64,000 nucleotides of DNA from Mesorhizobium sp. CAU 1732. Lineage in GTDB: Bacteria > Pseudomonadota > Alphaproteobacteria > Rhizobiales > Rhizobiaceae. The stretch is taken from assembly GCF_039888675.1 (NCBI RefSeq), contig NZ_JBDQQR010000005.1:78304-142303 (forward strand), written 5' to 3'. A model generated the notes under the pieces. The model saw only the letters and a list, made by a program, of their open reading frames with translations. It searched no databases and was not told the origin of the DNA. The position numbers and the translations under genes are program-made. This document shows positions 17,676 to 26,032 of the stretch, in pieces. Within the stretch, counting starts at the first letter, position 1, and each line of letters starts with the position of its first letter.

Positions 17676-17695
17676 TGGGAGGCTTAGGCGATCGC

Positions 17696-20600
17696 ATGGC
17701 GATCATGTTCGTGCGGGCACAGGTGATCAGCCGGGGAGCGGGACGCAGCGTCGTCTCTGCCGCTGCCTATCGCCATCGCACAAGCATGGAGGAAGAGCTG
17801 ACCGGCGAGAGCTTCCGCTACGAGGCGGGGAGGGCGGAGCTTGTTCATGAGGAGCTAGCTTTGCCCGATGACACGCCGGCCTGGTTACGCACCATGATTG
17901 ACGGCAGGACGGTCGCCGGCGCCAGCGAGGTGCTGTGGAATGCCGTCGACACGTTCGAGAGAAGGCTGGACGGTCAGCTTGCGCGCGAGATGATCTTCGC
18001 GCTGCCCGAGGAATTGTCGCGGGCGGAGAATATCGAGTTGGTTCGGGAGTTCGTGCGCGACAACCTCACCTCGAAAGGCATGGTCGCCGACTGCGTATAT
18101 CACGACAAGGACGGCAATCCGCATATCCACCTGATGACCACTTTGCGGCCTTTGACCGATGACGGGTTCGGCAAGAAAAAGGTGGCGGTGCTCGGCGCGG
18201 ACGGAAAACCGCTGCGCGTCGTTACACCGGATCGCCCGAAGGGCAAGATCGTCTATCGGCTCTGGGCGGGCGACAAGGATACGATGAAGGCGTGGAAAAT
18301 CGCCTGGGCCGAAACCGCCAACCGGCATCTCGCCCTTGCAGGTCACGATATTCGCCTCGATGGCCGCTCCTATGCCGAGCAGGGTCTCGACGGCATTGCG
18401 CAGAGTCATCTTGGACCCGCGCGGGCGGCTCTCGCCCGAAGAGGCCAGGAGCGGTATTTCGCGCCGGCCGCTTTGGCGAAACGCCAGGAAATGGCCGACC
18501 GTCTCAGCGACGAACCTGGACTTCTGCTGAAGCAGCTTTCCGCCGAAAGATCGACTTTCGACGAGCGCGAGATCGCCAAGGCGCTGCATCGCTATGTCAA
18601 CGATCCCACGATCTTCGGCAATATCCGCGCCCAGCTGATGGCGTCATCGGATCTGGTCGTGCTGAAGCCGCAGCAGATCGATCCGGAGACGGGCAAGGCG
18701 ACCGATCCCGCCGTCTTCACCACGCGCGCCATGCTGCGCACCGAATATGACATGGCGCAGTCGGCGGCTGTTCTTGCCGGGCGGTCAGGCTTCAAAGTCG
18801 CAGCCGAGAAGGTCGATGCAGCCATCCACGAGGTCGGGCAGCGTGACCCCGAGAACCCGTTCCGGCTGGATGCCGAGCAGGTCGATGCCGTCATGCATGT
18901 CACGGCTGACACGGGTATTGCCGCGGTCGTCGGTCTCGCCGGTGCGGGCAAATCCACCCTGCTCGATGCGGCGCGGATCGCATGGCAGGCGGATGGCCGG
19001 CGCGTCATCGGCGCCGCCCTTTCCGGCAAGGCGGCCGAGGGACTGGAAGAAAGCTCCGGCATATGGTCGCGCACCCTGGCCGCGTGGGAACTGGCCTGGG
19101 CCGACGGAAAGGATCAGCTTGCAAAAGGCGATGTTCTGGTTATCGACGAGGCTGGCATGGTGTCCTCGGAGCAGCTCGCCCGCATCCTGAAAATTGTCGA
19201 GGATGCCGGCGCAAAAGCCGTATTGGTCGGCGATCCGATGCAGCTTCAGCCGATCCAGGCGGGCGCGGCGTTCCGCGCGATTGTCGAGCGGATCGGCTTT
19301 GCCGAACTGACAGGCGTGCGCCGGCAGCGTCAGCAATGGGCGCGCGATGCCTCGCGGCTGTTTGCGCGCGGAAAGGTCGGTGAGGCGCTCGATGCTTATG
19401 CTCAGCATGACTGCATTCTCCAGCTCGAAACCCGTAAGGCGGCGATCGAGAAGATCGTCTTCGACTGGGGACAGGCGAGGCAGCAATATCGGGCTGCGGC
19501 CGAAGCCGAAGATCGCTCTCTCGACGGTTCCGAGCTTCTGGTTCTGGCGCAGACCAATGATGACGTGCGCCAGCTCAACGAGGCGATCCGCACCATCATG
19601 GCCGCACAGGGCGCGCTCGACTACAGCCGCGCCTTCCAGACCGAACGGGGCGAACGCGAGTTTGCCATTGGCGACCGTCTGATATTTCTTGAAAATGCCC
19701 GCTTCTTCGAACAGCGAGCCGAGCACCTTTCCGTCCAGCATGTGAAGAACGGCATGCTGGGAACCGTGATCGGCACCACGACCGAAAGCGGCGAGACGCT
19801 TTTGACCGTCAGGCTCGATGCCGGCCGCGAGGTCGTATTCTCTCAGGACACCTGTCGCAATATCGATCACGGCTATGCGGCGACGGTGCATAAATCTCAA
19901 GGGTCGACGGTCGACCGGACTTTCGTTCTCGCCACCGGCATGATGGATCAGCATCTCGCCTATGTCGCCATGTCCCGGCATCGCGATCGTGCCGACCTCT
20001 ATATGGCGACGGAGGATTTCGAGCAGCGTGGGCCTTGGGGCAGGGTCGCCCGGGTCGATCATGCCGCCGGCGTCACCGGCGAATTGGTCGAAACAGGCGA
20101 AGCCCACTATCGCGGTGACACCGATGCCAAGAAAACGCCCTATGCCGATATCCGCACCGATGACGGCGAGGTGCATCGTGTCTGGGGCGTCAGCCTGCCG
20201 AAGGCCATCGAGGCAGGCGGTGTTGCCGTTGGCGACACCCTTACCTTCCGCAAGGATGGTGTCGAACAGATCACCATCAAAGTTCCCGTCACCGATCCCG
20301 AAACCGGCAAGAAGACATTCGAGGAGCGCGAGGTCGACCGCAATGTCTGGACCGCCAAACAGGACGAGACGGCCGCAGCCCGTCAGGACCGCATCGTGCA
20401 GGAAAGCCATCGCCCGGCTTTGTTCAACCGGCTGGTCGAGAGATTGTCGCGTTCCGGCGCCAAGACCACGACACTCGATTACGAAAGCCAGGCGGGCTAC
20501 CAGGCTCAGATTGTCGACTTCGCCCGCCGCCGCAACATGGATCACGCCGCCGAGATTGCGGCCGGAATGGAAGAGGGGGTGGAGCGGCATCTGTCGTGGA

Positions 20601-22333
20601 TTGCCGCGCAGCGCGATCGCGTGGCGAGGCTGTGGGAGCGAGCCAGCGTCGCGCTCGGCCTGACGATCGAGAAGGAGCGTAGCGTCTCCTATGACGACGA
20701 TGTGTGCGTCCGTACCAATGTGCCGGTGCAGGTTCCGGTCGAGCTGGACAGGGCGCATTCCCTGCTTGCCAGCGCGGAGCGGTTCGCGCGGTCGTTGGAG
20801 GAGAGTGCCCGCGTCGAGCAGCTTGCCTCCGCCAGATGGACGGAGCGCGAGGCAATCCTGCTGCCGGTCCTCGGACGCATCTATCGCGATCCGGAATCCG
20901 CACTTGCTGCCCTTAACGAGCGAGCATCGGCCTTCGACGGAGATCCGCGCCGGTTTGGCGAAGAGATTGTGCGGGATCCGTCCATACTCGGCGCGCTGCA
21001 TGTTAGTGCCAGCCTGGTCGACAGTCAGGCTATCCGCAAGGAGTGGGCGGTGGTGGTAAAGGCCGTATCCGAACTTGCCCCGCTTGCCCGTAACCATGCC
21101 GAGAATTTTGCCCGCGACCGCGGCGCGTTCGAGAAGCGCGAGCAGACCCGCCGTGCGGCCATGTCGATATCGGTGCCTGCTCTCTCTCCGCATGCCATGG
21201 CCCGGCTTGCCGAGATCGAGGCGGTGCGCGAACGGGGCGGGGAGGGCGCATACAAGACAGCGTTTTCCTATGCCACCGAAGCGCGTTCGGTCGTTCAGGA
21301 GATGAAGGCAGTCGGCGAGGCGCTGACGGCTCGCTTCGGTTGGAGCGCCTTCACCGACAGGGCAGACGACTATGTGCGGAAGCAGATGCAGGATCGCATG
21401 CCGGAAGGCATGACGCCGGAACGCGGTCAGGAACTGGCGGTTCTGTTCTCGCAGGTGCGGCGCTTCAACGAGCTCGAGCATCACTCCGAAAGGCGCGATC
21501 CTTCTCGCATCGTCGCGCCTGCGGCGCATGATCCGTCCAGCGCTCCGGAGAGTTCGATACCGCCCACGCTGCCGATGCTCGCCGCTGTCACCGAGTTTAC
21601 GGTTTCCATCGATGACGAGGCCCGTCGTCGTGCCATAGATGTTGCAAGCTACCGGCAGAGCCGCGCCAGTCTCGCCGATACTGCGCAGCGGATCTGGCGC
21701 GATCCGGCCGTGGCGCTGTCGATGATCGAGGATCTGATCGGCAAGGGTGTCGATCCCGAACGGATAGGCCGCGCGATAACCAACGATCCTTCCGCCTATG
21801 GCGCGCTACGCGGCTCCGATCGCATGATGGATCGGCTGCTCGCGCCCGGACGGGAGCGCAAGGCGGCCGAGCGGGCGCTGAAGAGCATCCCCGCCTTGGC
21901 GCGCGGTATGGGTCAGGCCTGGCGCAAAGCATTCGATGCCGAAAAGGCTGCGGTCGAGGCTGACCGCAACCGCATGGCTGTGTCCATCCCCGCTCTGTCG
22001 CAGCGCGCCGAGGCCGAGCTTGCGCGCCTCAGCGCTGCGATCGCCAAATCGCCGAACGAGACCACGGTGCTGGTGCGCTCCGTCGACGCCACGGCGCGCG
22101 CGGAATTTGCCAGGGTCAGCAAGGCGCTCGATGCGCGGTTCGGGCCGAACGCCGTTGCCCGCAGCGACCCGGGTGTGATCGACCGCGTGCCGGCGGCGCA
22201 GCGCAACGTGTTCGAGGCTATGCAGCCGAGGCTGAAGGTCCTGCAGCAGGCCGTGCGTGTCGACCGATCACAGGAGATCGTCGCTGAGCGCCAGATGCGG
22301 GCGCTGCGACAGGCCAAGGGCGTTACGCGATAG
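17696..22333 (+). CDS. traA: TraA relaxase-helicase with C-terminal BID-like repeats
   Basis: From ATG 17696 (GGGAGG upstream) the product is 1545 residues and begins MAIMFVRAQVISRGAGRS, the conserved TraA start. The N-terminal MobA/MobL relaxase domain has the metal-binding DGNPHIHLMTTLRPL near residue 139. A TrwC/RecD-type helicase follows: Walker A GLAGAGKST near 413, Walker B VIDEAGMV near 482 and the C-terminal motif ATVHKSQGST near 733. The last third carries two related segments (about residues 1060-1175 and 1331-1447) that resemble BID secretion-signal domains. TraA would nick oriT, stay bound to the strand and unwind it for export. The frame is open to 17546, but that extension would run through oriT. 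Confidence 0.95.
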   Translation: MAIMFVRAQVISRGAGRSVVSAAAYRHRTSMEEELTGESFRYEAGRAELVHEELALPDDTPAWLRTMIDGRTVAGASEVLWNAVDTFERRLDGQLAREMIFALPEELSRAENIELVREFVRDNLTSKGMVADCVYHDKDGNPHIHLMTTLRPLTDDGFGKKKVAVLGADGKPLRVVTPDRPKGKIVYRLWAGDKDTMKAWKIAWAETANRHLALAGHDIRLDGRSYAEQGLDGIAQSHLGPARAALARRGQERYFAPAALAKRQEMADRLSDEPGLLLKQLSAERSTFDEREIAKALHRYVNDPTIFGNIRAQLMASSDLVVLKPQQIDPETGKATDPAVFTTRAMLRTEYDMAQSAAVLAGRSGFKVAAEKVDAAIHEVGQRDPENPFRLDAEQVDAVMHVTADTGIAAVVGLAGAGKSTLLDAARIAWQADGRRVIGAALSGKAAEGLEESSGIWSRTLAAWELAWADGKDQLAKGDVLVIDEAGMVSSEQLARILKIVEDAGAKAVLVGDPMQLQPIQAGAAFRAIVERIGFAELTGVRRQRQQWARDASRLFARGKVGEALDAYAQHDCILQLETRKAAIEKIVFDWGQARQQYRAAAEAEDRSLDGSELLVLAQTNDDVRQLNEAIRTIMAAQGALDYSRAFQTERGEREFAIGDRLIFLENARFFEQRAEHLSVQHVKNGMLGTVIGTTTESGETLLTVRLDAGREVVFSQDTCRNIDHGYAATVHKSQGSTVDRTFVLATGMMDQHLAYVAMSRHRDRADLYMATEDFEQRGPWGRVARVDHAAGVTGELVETGEAHYRGDTDAKKTPYADIRTDDGEVHRVWGVSLPKAIEAGGVAVGDTLTFRKDGVEQITIKVPVTDPETGKKTFEEREVDRNVWTAKQDETAAARQDRIVQESHRPALFNRLVERLSRSGAKTTTLDYESQAGYQAQIVDFARRRNMDHAAEIAAGMEEGVERHLSWIAAQRDRVARLWERASVALGLTIEKERSVSYDDDVCVRTNVPVQVPVELDRAHSLLASAERFARSLEESARVEQLASARWTEREAILLPVLGRIYRDPESALAALNERASAFDGDPRRFGEEIVRDPSILGALHVSASLVDSQAIRKEWAVVVKAVSELAPLARNHAENFARDRGAFEKREQTRRAAMSISVPALSPHAMARLAEIEAVRERGGEGAYKTAFSYATEARSVVQEMKAVGEALTARFGWSAFTDRADDYVRKQMQDRMPEGMTPERGQELAVLFSQVRRFNELEHHSERRDPSRIVAPAAHDPSSAPESSIPPTLPMLAAVTEFTVSIDDEARRRAIDVASYRQSRASLADTAQRIWRDPAVALSMIEDLIGKGVDPERIGRAITNDPSAYGALRGSDRMMDRLLAPGRERKAAERALKSIPALARGMGQAWRKAFDAEKAAVEADRNRMAVSIPALSQRAEAELARLSAAIAKSPNETTVLVRSVDATARAEFARVSKALDARFGPNAVARSDPGVIDRVPAAQRNVFEAMQPRLKVLQQAVRVDRSQEIVAERQMRALRQAKGVTR

Positions 22334-22352
22334 GCAGGGAGGGAAGGTCATC

Positions 22353-22862
22353 ATGGACAGACTGGAATCCGCAGCGGAACTGAGAGCATCTATCGATGCC
22401 GAGATGGCGATGTTCAGGCGCGATGCCGAGAAGTCATCTCAAGGTGAGCCGCAATCGGCGGATGCGAAACGCCGCCGCCTGTCCAATGAGATGGTCGAGG
22501 ATATCGCCGGCCGTTGGGAGAAGGTTCTCGCGCTGATGAAGGAGAGTGGCGCGTCCGCCGCGATGCTGGATGAAGCACGCGCGCGATCGAGCGAAGATAT
22601 CGCGTGGCTGATGGCGGAGCGCAAACGCCGGGAAGCGCCCGCGGGAGACGAAGGCACACGCGGGCTGGATCGCGGCGTGACCGGCCTAGTGCTTGCCGGC
22701 GCGTTGCTCGTATCGGCACGCGACCTGCCTGCCCTGCGCGAGGACGAAATTCAGGCCTGGCTCCAACAATCCATCCCGCTCGCCAAAAGAAACTGTGCGC
22801 AATGGCGGGGTCGGACCTCTCGCCGGTCAAGCAGGAGGGTTCCTGCCCGCGGAGAGCACTGA
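22353..22862 (+). CDS. Hypothetical protein downstream of traA (possibly 5' part of a frameshifted gene)
   Basis: ATG 22353 follows GGGAGGGAAGG and lies 19 bases after the traA stop, so the two are probably cotranscribed. The first 145 residues have good coding character, with a helical charged N-terminal half and one hydrophobic stretch (GVTGLVLAGALLVSA, about residues 108-122) that could be a membrane segment. The last 20 residues (QWRGRTSRRSSRRVPARGEH) lose coding character just where another frame becomes convincing. Either this gene ends at 22862 and overlaps a second gene, or one original gene of about 275 residues has been split by a frameshift near 22780-22800. Confidence 0.6.
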   Translation: MDRLESAAELRASIDAEMAMFRRDAEKSSQGEPQSADAKRRRLSNEMVEDIAGRWEKVLALMKESGASAAMLDEARARSSEDIAWLMAERKRREAPAGDEGTRGLDRGVTGLVLAGALLVSARDLPALREDEIQAWLQQSIPLAKRNCAQWRGRTSRRSSRRVPARGEH

Positions 22863-23187
22863 GCACCAGACCGCCAAAGCCAATATTACTCTGCTCGCCG
22901 CCGCGCTCGAGGATTATGGCCGGTCGGTCGAGTTCGAGCGCCACCAAGTCGAGAACCAACATCGCGAGGAACAGCATCGACACCGACAGGAAATCCTAGC
23001 GTCGTCGCAAGGTCTGGCCGCGATCCTCAATGCGCCGGCGCATGAGCGAAGCGCGCGATTGAACAACGTTCGGCAGTTCCGGCGCGAGCTCGACAGCATG
23101 GTGAGCGACATCAGTCGGCGGCTGACGTCCGCGGATCGGGCAGCCTTAAAGGCCGGCAATGCTGGTCGATTGTCGGACGGCATTTGA
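22795..23187 (+). CDS. Coiled-coil protein overlapping the previous gene
   Basis: The frame is open from 22693 to TGA 23187; GTG 22795 is the likeliest start if this is a separate gene, which gives 130 residues. The body is strongly helical and charged (FERHQVENQHREEQHRHRQE, then ARLNNVRQFRRELDSMVSDI), suggesting a coiled coil. No domain is recognised and no clear ribosome binding site precedes 22795, which favours the reading that it is the 3' half of the gene starting at 22353. The overlap zone includes CCAAAAGAAA. It is the last gene of the tra region. Confidence 0.5.
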   Translation: MRNGGVGPLAGQAGGFLPAESTEHQTAKANITLLAAALEDYGRSVEFERHQVENQHREEQHRHRQEILASSQGLAAILNAPAHERSARLNNVRQFRRELDSMVSDISRRLTSADRAALKAGNAGRLSDGI

Positions 23188-23391
23188 ATATACCTAGATC
23201 AGGCGCAGGTTCAGCGTCAGCAGATGGGCCGCGCACGCGGGGCGGCGATTTCGATCAAGCGGTAGGCTCACAACTTTCAAGCGAACTAGGCAGCCGCCGG
23301 CATAATTGGGCGAAATATTCTCGCCAGATTCGAGATGCCCTGCTGCGTAACTGTATCTTCAGGCCGCATCCTCGTGCTTGACGAGCTCACG
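23188..23391. other. Junction between conjugation genes and the following segment
   Basis: No gene is seen in this 204-bp stretch. Downstream of it the base composition becomes more AT-rich up to about 24.3 kb, marking the border between the tra block and the catabolic segment. No tRNA gene or obvious direct repeat that could mark an attachment site was found. Confidence 0.4.
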
Positions 23392-23736
23392 CTAAAAATC
23401 GTTTTTTGCGGCGTTGCGAGAGACAATTGCGTCGAATGGCTCGTCCGACCCCGCAACCCAAAGGAGATTCGCCGGCATGCATTTGGCGTGCTTGTGGATG
23501 TGGCTTACAATCAGCGCCTTGGAGCCCTCGTTGTCGACAACTACTTCCGCGAGCACCCGGATCAACAAGCTTCCATCCTCCACGCGGATCGTCGCCGTCG
23601 CGGTCTCGAAATCGAGCTCATAGTGGCCCTCGTATCTGGTAATGCCTCTGCAGTACCGTTCGAGGTCTCCTATCGCACTTTCAATCACGGCACCTGCGTC
23701 CCTCAATAATACGATAGCTTCATAAGCATGCGGCAT
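23392..23736 (-). CDS. Small protein, possibly DUF2218-like
   Basis: A 114-residue minus-strand frame begins MPHAYEAIVLLRDAGAVIESAIGD. The middle (FETATATIRVEDGSLLIRVLAEVV) and the SHIHKHAK segment loosely resemble DUF2218 proteins, which have a short beta sheet and a conserved His near the end. The match is from memory and weak. It stands alone: the nearest genes are the helical tra-region protein on the other strand and, 580 bases away, the enoyl-CoA hydratase gene. Base composition is lower in GC than in the flanking blocks, so this may be a remnant from a different source. Confidence 0.45.
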   Translation of the reverse strand: MPHAYEAIVLLRDAGAVIESAIGDLERYCRGITRYEGHYELDFETATATIRVEDGSLLIRVLAEVVVDNEGSKALIVSHIHKHAKCMPANLLWVAGSDEPFDAIVSRNAAKNDF

Positions 23737-24315
23737 ACAGACAGTCCTCGTCGTGATGCGCCCGAGATTGCCCCCTTATACTGACGCTGCTTCTGTTGTT
23801 CTGCTCCCCGGAGATATCGTTCACAGTATGTGTTACGGTCTAATCCCTTGCCGGTAATACACAGACTGAACAAAGCACGGCGATAACTTCCAAAGTAGCT
23901 TTTATAAATTCGACAGAGACGCCGATCTGGTTCTATGACGCAGTCTTGAACCCAACTACTGCTAACCTGAGAAGTGACCGCCCCAGACATCCAGACGGGA
24001 AAAACTGATTGAGATGCTGGGCTGGCTTCGATTGACATCCATGAGTGTCATGGAGTGACCCCGAAAAATCTCTTTGGTTGGAACGACTCCTTGCCCGCCG
24101 GCGGTCGCACAAAGGGCTGAAGTGACTCCTTCAACTGTTCCTGGGTAATCGCAAAACTTATGTGCTGGATCTGACTTGCGGTCATTGCCGGTTCTCGAGA
24201 CAGCTCACCGTCTGAGCGCACCTTGAGCAACATGAACCACACAGCGTATAGGCTCCCACCCAAGAGGATTGCACGAACGCCGTGTGTCTCCAAGCGCATG
24301 GCTGCGGAGTGCGTG
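23737..24315. other. AT-richer spacer with one weak candidate frame
   Basis: This 579-bp stretch has lower GC than its surroundings and no firm gene. The best candidate is a minus-strand 83-residue frame at 24048-24299. It starts 17 bases after the hydratase stop and carries one hydrophobic segment (AILLGGSLYAVWFMLLKV), but it lacks a ribosome binding site. The 111-residue minus frame at 23703-24038 is Ser/Arg-rich and looks like chance. Confidence 0.35.
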
Positions 24316-25110
24316 TCATTGGTTCGGTTCTAAGTTGGCCGATTCGCTTGAATGTCTGAAGTTTGGCTTTCTGCGTTCGCGAAATGCTGAAAAAGCTTCC
24401 GCAAAGTCGGGACCTTTCAGGAGGTGATTAAAGGACGTCTGCTCAAGTTCCATCTGACGATTTACCGTGTCAGATAGTCCGTATGTCATAAGGCGCTTCG
24501 TTGCCTGGATCGCTGTCGCCGGCTTATCGGCGATCTGCTTCGCCTTTTTCATAACCTGTGGCAGAAAGTCTTCGACCGAATAGATGTCGTTTAGCAGGCC
24601 AAAGGAGAATGCTTCCTCAGCGGTGAACGGCTCGCCCGTGAAGAGAAGATTGCCGGCGATCTTTCGTCCGACGAGCAGCGGCAAAAGGATAGAGGATGCG
24701 GCTTCCGGCACCAGACCCAGACTGACGAAGGGAAGCTGGAATCGCGCGTTCGGAGTTGCGTAGGCGAGATCGCAGTGCAGTAGCATCGTCGTGCCAATGC
24801 CAATGGCGAGACCGTCCACAGCAGCGATTACTGGCTTTGGATGCGTGCTGAGCGCCTCAAGGAAACGCCACGCAGCAGTTGCCTTGTCATCTTCCGGCCA
24901 TTCAGCGAAGTTCGCTAGATCGTTGCCGACAGTAAAGGCTGCCTGCTTACCTGCAATAACCACCACGAACACGTCGGTCCGCTCGGCCGCGTCCCGCAAC
25001 GCTCCGATCAACGCCTCGTACATCTCGAAGGTGATGGCATTCTTCTTTTCGGGACGGTTGATCGTGATCTGCAAAACGCCGTCTTCTGCAGAGAAATGTT
25101 TCTCGATCAT
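24316..25110 (-). CDS. Enoyl-CoA hydratase/isomerase family protein
   Basis: The 264-residue product (ATG 25110, AGGAGAG upstream) is a full-length crotonase. It has ITINRPEKKNAIT at the N-terminus, the first oxyanion-hole region KQAAFTVGNDLANF near residue 62 and the second, VDGLAIGIGTTMLLHCDLAYA, around residues 100-120. The QLPFVSLGLVPEAASS motif that carries the usual catalytic glutamate follows. It would hydrate or isomerise an enoyl-CoA, completing beta-oxidation with the acyl-CoA dehydrogenase and thiolase of the divergent operon. A small membrane-protein gene (25200-25379) precedes it on the same strand, and the MarR gene diverges, so the group is probably controlled from one regulatory region. 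Confidence 0.9.
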   Translation of the reverse strand: MIEKHFSAEDGVLQITINRPEKKNAITFEMYEALIGALRDAAERTDVFVVVIAGKQAAFTVGNDLANFAEWPEDDKATAAWRFLEALSTHPKPVIAAVDGLAIGIGTTMLLHCDLAYATPNARFQLPFVSLGLVPEAASSILLPLLVGRKIAGNLLFTGEPFTAEEAFSFGLLNDIYSVEDFLPQVMKKAKQIADKPATAIQATKRLMTYGLSDTVNRQMELEQTSFNHLLKGPDFAEAFSAFRERRKPNFRHSSESANLEPNQ

Positions 25111-25199
25111 TGCTTGTCTCTCCTGACTATCCGCCTGCACGGGCGGCAACACATCTACAACTCTTCCGGGCTCGGCCGATGGACAGATTCCTGTCGTGT

Positions 25200-25379
25200 C
25201 TACCGCACGAGCCAGAGAAGGGGGACGATCAGCAGCAACAGGACGCCGAGGATGGCGAACTGGCCTATCGCGACCTCGTTCTGCGCCTTTTCCCGTTCAC
25301 GGTCCTCTTGGCCAACGACCGAAACAACACCACAGCATTCAAGATAGGTTACCCTCACTACTGGGCTCTCGTTCTTCAT
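25200..25379 (-). CDS. 59-residue single-pass membrane protein
   Basis: ATG 25379 follows a very strong ribosome binding site (GGAGGAGAG, five bases before the start when read on the minus strand). The product starts MKNESPVVRVTYLECCGVVS, has a charged middle (GQEDREREKAQNEVAIG) and ends in one transmembrane helix (QFAILGVLLLLIVPLLWLV) with a final Arg. The predicted topology is N-terminal domain on one face and helix at the C-terminal end. It lies 89 bases upstream of the enoyl-CoA hydratase gene, on the same strand, as the first gene of that transcript. I do not recognise the family. Its short length means it would be missed by common length cut-offs. Confidence 0.7.
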   Translation of the reverse strand: MKNESPVVRVTYLECCGVVSVVGQEDREREKAQNEVAIGQFAILGVLLLLIVPLLWLVR

Positions 25380-25448
25380 AGCTCTCCTCCGTGGGATCGG
25401 TCGCTTGGGAGAATTTCATTCCACTGCGCTTGCAAATCCCGAGATGAT

Positions 25449-25458
25449 TGTATATGCA
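25449..25458. promoter_or_regulatory. Candidate MarR operator, TGTATATGCA
   Basis: A nearly perfect palindrome (TGTATATGCA) lies between the divergent small-ORF/hydratase unit and the MarR gene. A perfect version (TGTATATACA) is found before the binding-protein gene at 26740-26749. MarR proteins often autoregulate from such sites. Its position also argues that MarR starts at 25522 and not at the upstream in-frame ATG 25444. Confidence 0.5.
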
Positions 25459-25521
25459 AACGATGCCCGGTTGTCCATCGGGCTTGAAGCGGCGAGACAT
25501 CAACGACAGGCGGATTTCGTT

Positions 25522-26025
25522 ATGAGGCAGGTGCACCCTGTATTCGAAGCACTGCGCACATCGGTCGATGCGTGCACATGCGCCTCGATGAGGAAGGCCA
25601 CGAGGATCACGGCGCAACTGTATGATCGGCTGCTCGAACCCTCCGGTCTGACGACTGCGCAATTCTCGCTGCTTGCGGCGCTCTATTATGCCGACGCGGT
25701 ACCAATGACCCGGCTTGCCGAAAAGCTTGTGCTTGACCGGTCCACGCTGACCCGGACGCTGGCGCCGCTTGAGCGTGAGGGACTGGTGGAGGTGCGGCCG
25801 GGAGCAGACAGGCGCGTCCGCGTTGTCGCGATTTCGGTTCGCGGTCTCGAACGGCTGATCGGCGCTTTGCCTTATTGGCAGGAAGCACAGGAGAGGTTGC
25901 AGTCCAATCTCGGCGATACGGAATGGGCGGCCCTGCGGCGTTCGCTGCAGTTCGTTACGTCTGCTTCGCGCAAGTCGGTCGCGGAGCTTCCGTCTTCGAG
26001 ATCAGCTCATTTCCAGGAGGGATAA
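25522..26025 (+). CDS. MarR-family transcriptional regulator
   Basis: From ATG 25522 the product is 167 residues with a winged helix: CASMRKATRITAQLYDRLL dimer helix, LTTAQFSLLAALYYADAVPMTRLAEKL, then the recognition helix LDRSTLTRTLAPLEREGLV and the DRRVRVVAIS wing. MarR proteins are cytoplasmic dimers released from DNA by small aromatic acids or CoA thioesters. The neighbours (acyl-CoA ligase and beta-oxidation genes) suggest the inducer is the cluster's substrate or its CoA ester. The frame is open from 25405; the 25522 start is preferred because a palindrome at 25449-25458 would otherwise be inside the gene and because AGGCGGA precedes it. Its stop is seven bases before the next start. 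Confidence 0.85.
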   Translation: MRQVHPVFEALRTSVDACTCASMRKATRITAQLYDRLLEPSGLTTAQFSLLAALYYADAVPMTRLAEKLVLDRSTLTRTLAPLEREGLVEVRPGADRRVRVVAISVRGLERLIGALPYWQEAQERLQSNLGDTEWAALRRSLQFVTSASRKSVAELPSSRSAHFQEG

Positions 26026-26032
26026 GTCTACT

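Noticed and set aside
18785..21529. A 914-residue minus-strand open frame opposite traA
   Set aside because: It is fully antisense to the well-supported TraA relaxase-helicase, has no ribosome site or recognisable domain, and arises from the high GC of the opposite strand.
23703..24038. A 111-residue minus-strand frame
   Set aside because: It overlaps the start of the DUF2218-like frame, is Ser/Arg/Cys-rich, and shows no ribosome site.
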